DNA of 6,683 nt from Gammaproteobacteria bacterium (GTDB taxonomy: Bacteria > Pseudomonadota > Gammaproteobacteria > Enterobacterales > Kangiellaceae). The notes under the pieces were generated by a model. The model was not told the origin of the DNA. It searched no databases and saw only the letters and a program-made list of their open reading frames with translations. Numbering within the stretch: the first letter of the stretch is position 1; each line of letters opens with the position of its first letter. The stretch spans positions 1,677-8,359 of the forward strand of contig NVTT01000030.1 of NCBI GenBank assembly GCA_002401655.1. The letters are read 5' to 3'. Shown one piece after another: positions 6,676 through 6,683 of this stretch. Position numbers and translations under genes: made by a program.

Positions 6676-6683
6676 ATAAAGCA

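Larger units (their letters stand above)
6514..6683. other. Non-coding stretch upstream of the lipoprotein gene
   Basis: These 170 bases hold no convincing gene. They contain a plausible minus-strand promoter, a possible weak AT-rich hairpin near 6530-6550 in the lipoprotein leader (TAATA with TATTA), and a Fur-box-like match at the right edge. A 13-codon plus-strand frame at 6611-6652 is too short and poorly led to be called. Confidence 0.6.

Overview
The window looks like chromosome from an AT-rich, probably marine gammaproteobacterium. This rests on a PhoQ-type sensor kinase with the H-box context LGNLAHSLKTPLA, a Pol IV with the MRKIIHVDMDC start, and a YjiK/SdiA-regulated type lipoprotein. 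An Alteromonadales-like host would fit, but that placement is inference and cannot be fixed without a search. The window is gene-dense, with no tRNA, rRNA, insertion sequence, CRISPR array or phage feature visible. All five genes look intact except the first, which is cut by the window edge.

Layout: (1) Positions 1-2228, plus strand: the 3' part of a PhoQ-like sensor histidine kinase, whose stop codon overlaps the start of dinB (DNA polymerase IV) by one base (TAATG). The two are very likely co-transcribed and translationally coupled. (2) About 2229-2279: a short convergent junction with three tandem, degenerate 15-bp units and two small inverted repeats. (3) 2272-5319, minus strand: a two-gene unit with a GT-B glycosyltransferase first and a class II (glutamine-hydrolysing) asparagine synthetase second, 39 bp apart. 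Each has a good Shine-Dalgarno sequence, and a perfect TATAAT lies just upstream of the pair. (4) 5407-6513, minus strand: a lipoprotein with a repetitive SdiA-regulated/YjiK-like beta-propeller domain. (5) 6514-6683: a non-coding stretch with a plausible promoter for the lipoprotein and a weak Fur-box-like sequence at the extreme right end.

How the genes may work together: the kinase would sense an envelope or divalent-cation signal and phosphorylate a response regulator that should lie just left of the window. Its tight coupling to a translesion polymerase is the most unusual arrangement here. The glycosyltransferase and AsnB pair resembles the pairs found in surface-polysaccharide loci, but no other polysaccharide gene is visible, so AsnB could equally be the cell's ordinary asparagine synthetase. 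The lipoprotein is co-oriented but appears to have its own promoter. I see no clearly new biological system. The points worth a second look are the kinase-dinB coupling, the dinB start with no ribosome binding site, the odd N-terminus of the lipoprotein, and the tandem repeat at the convergent junction.
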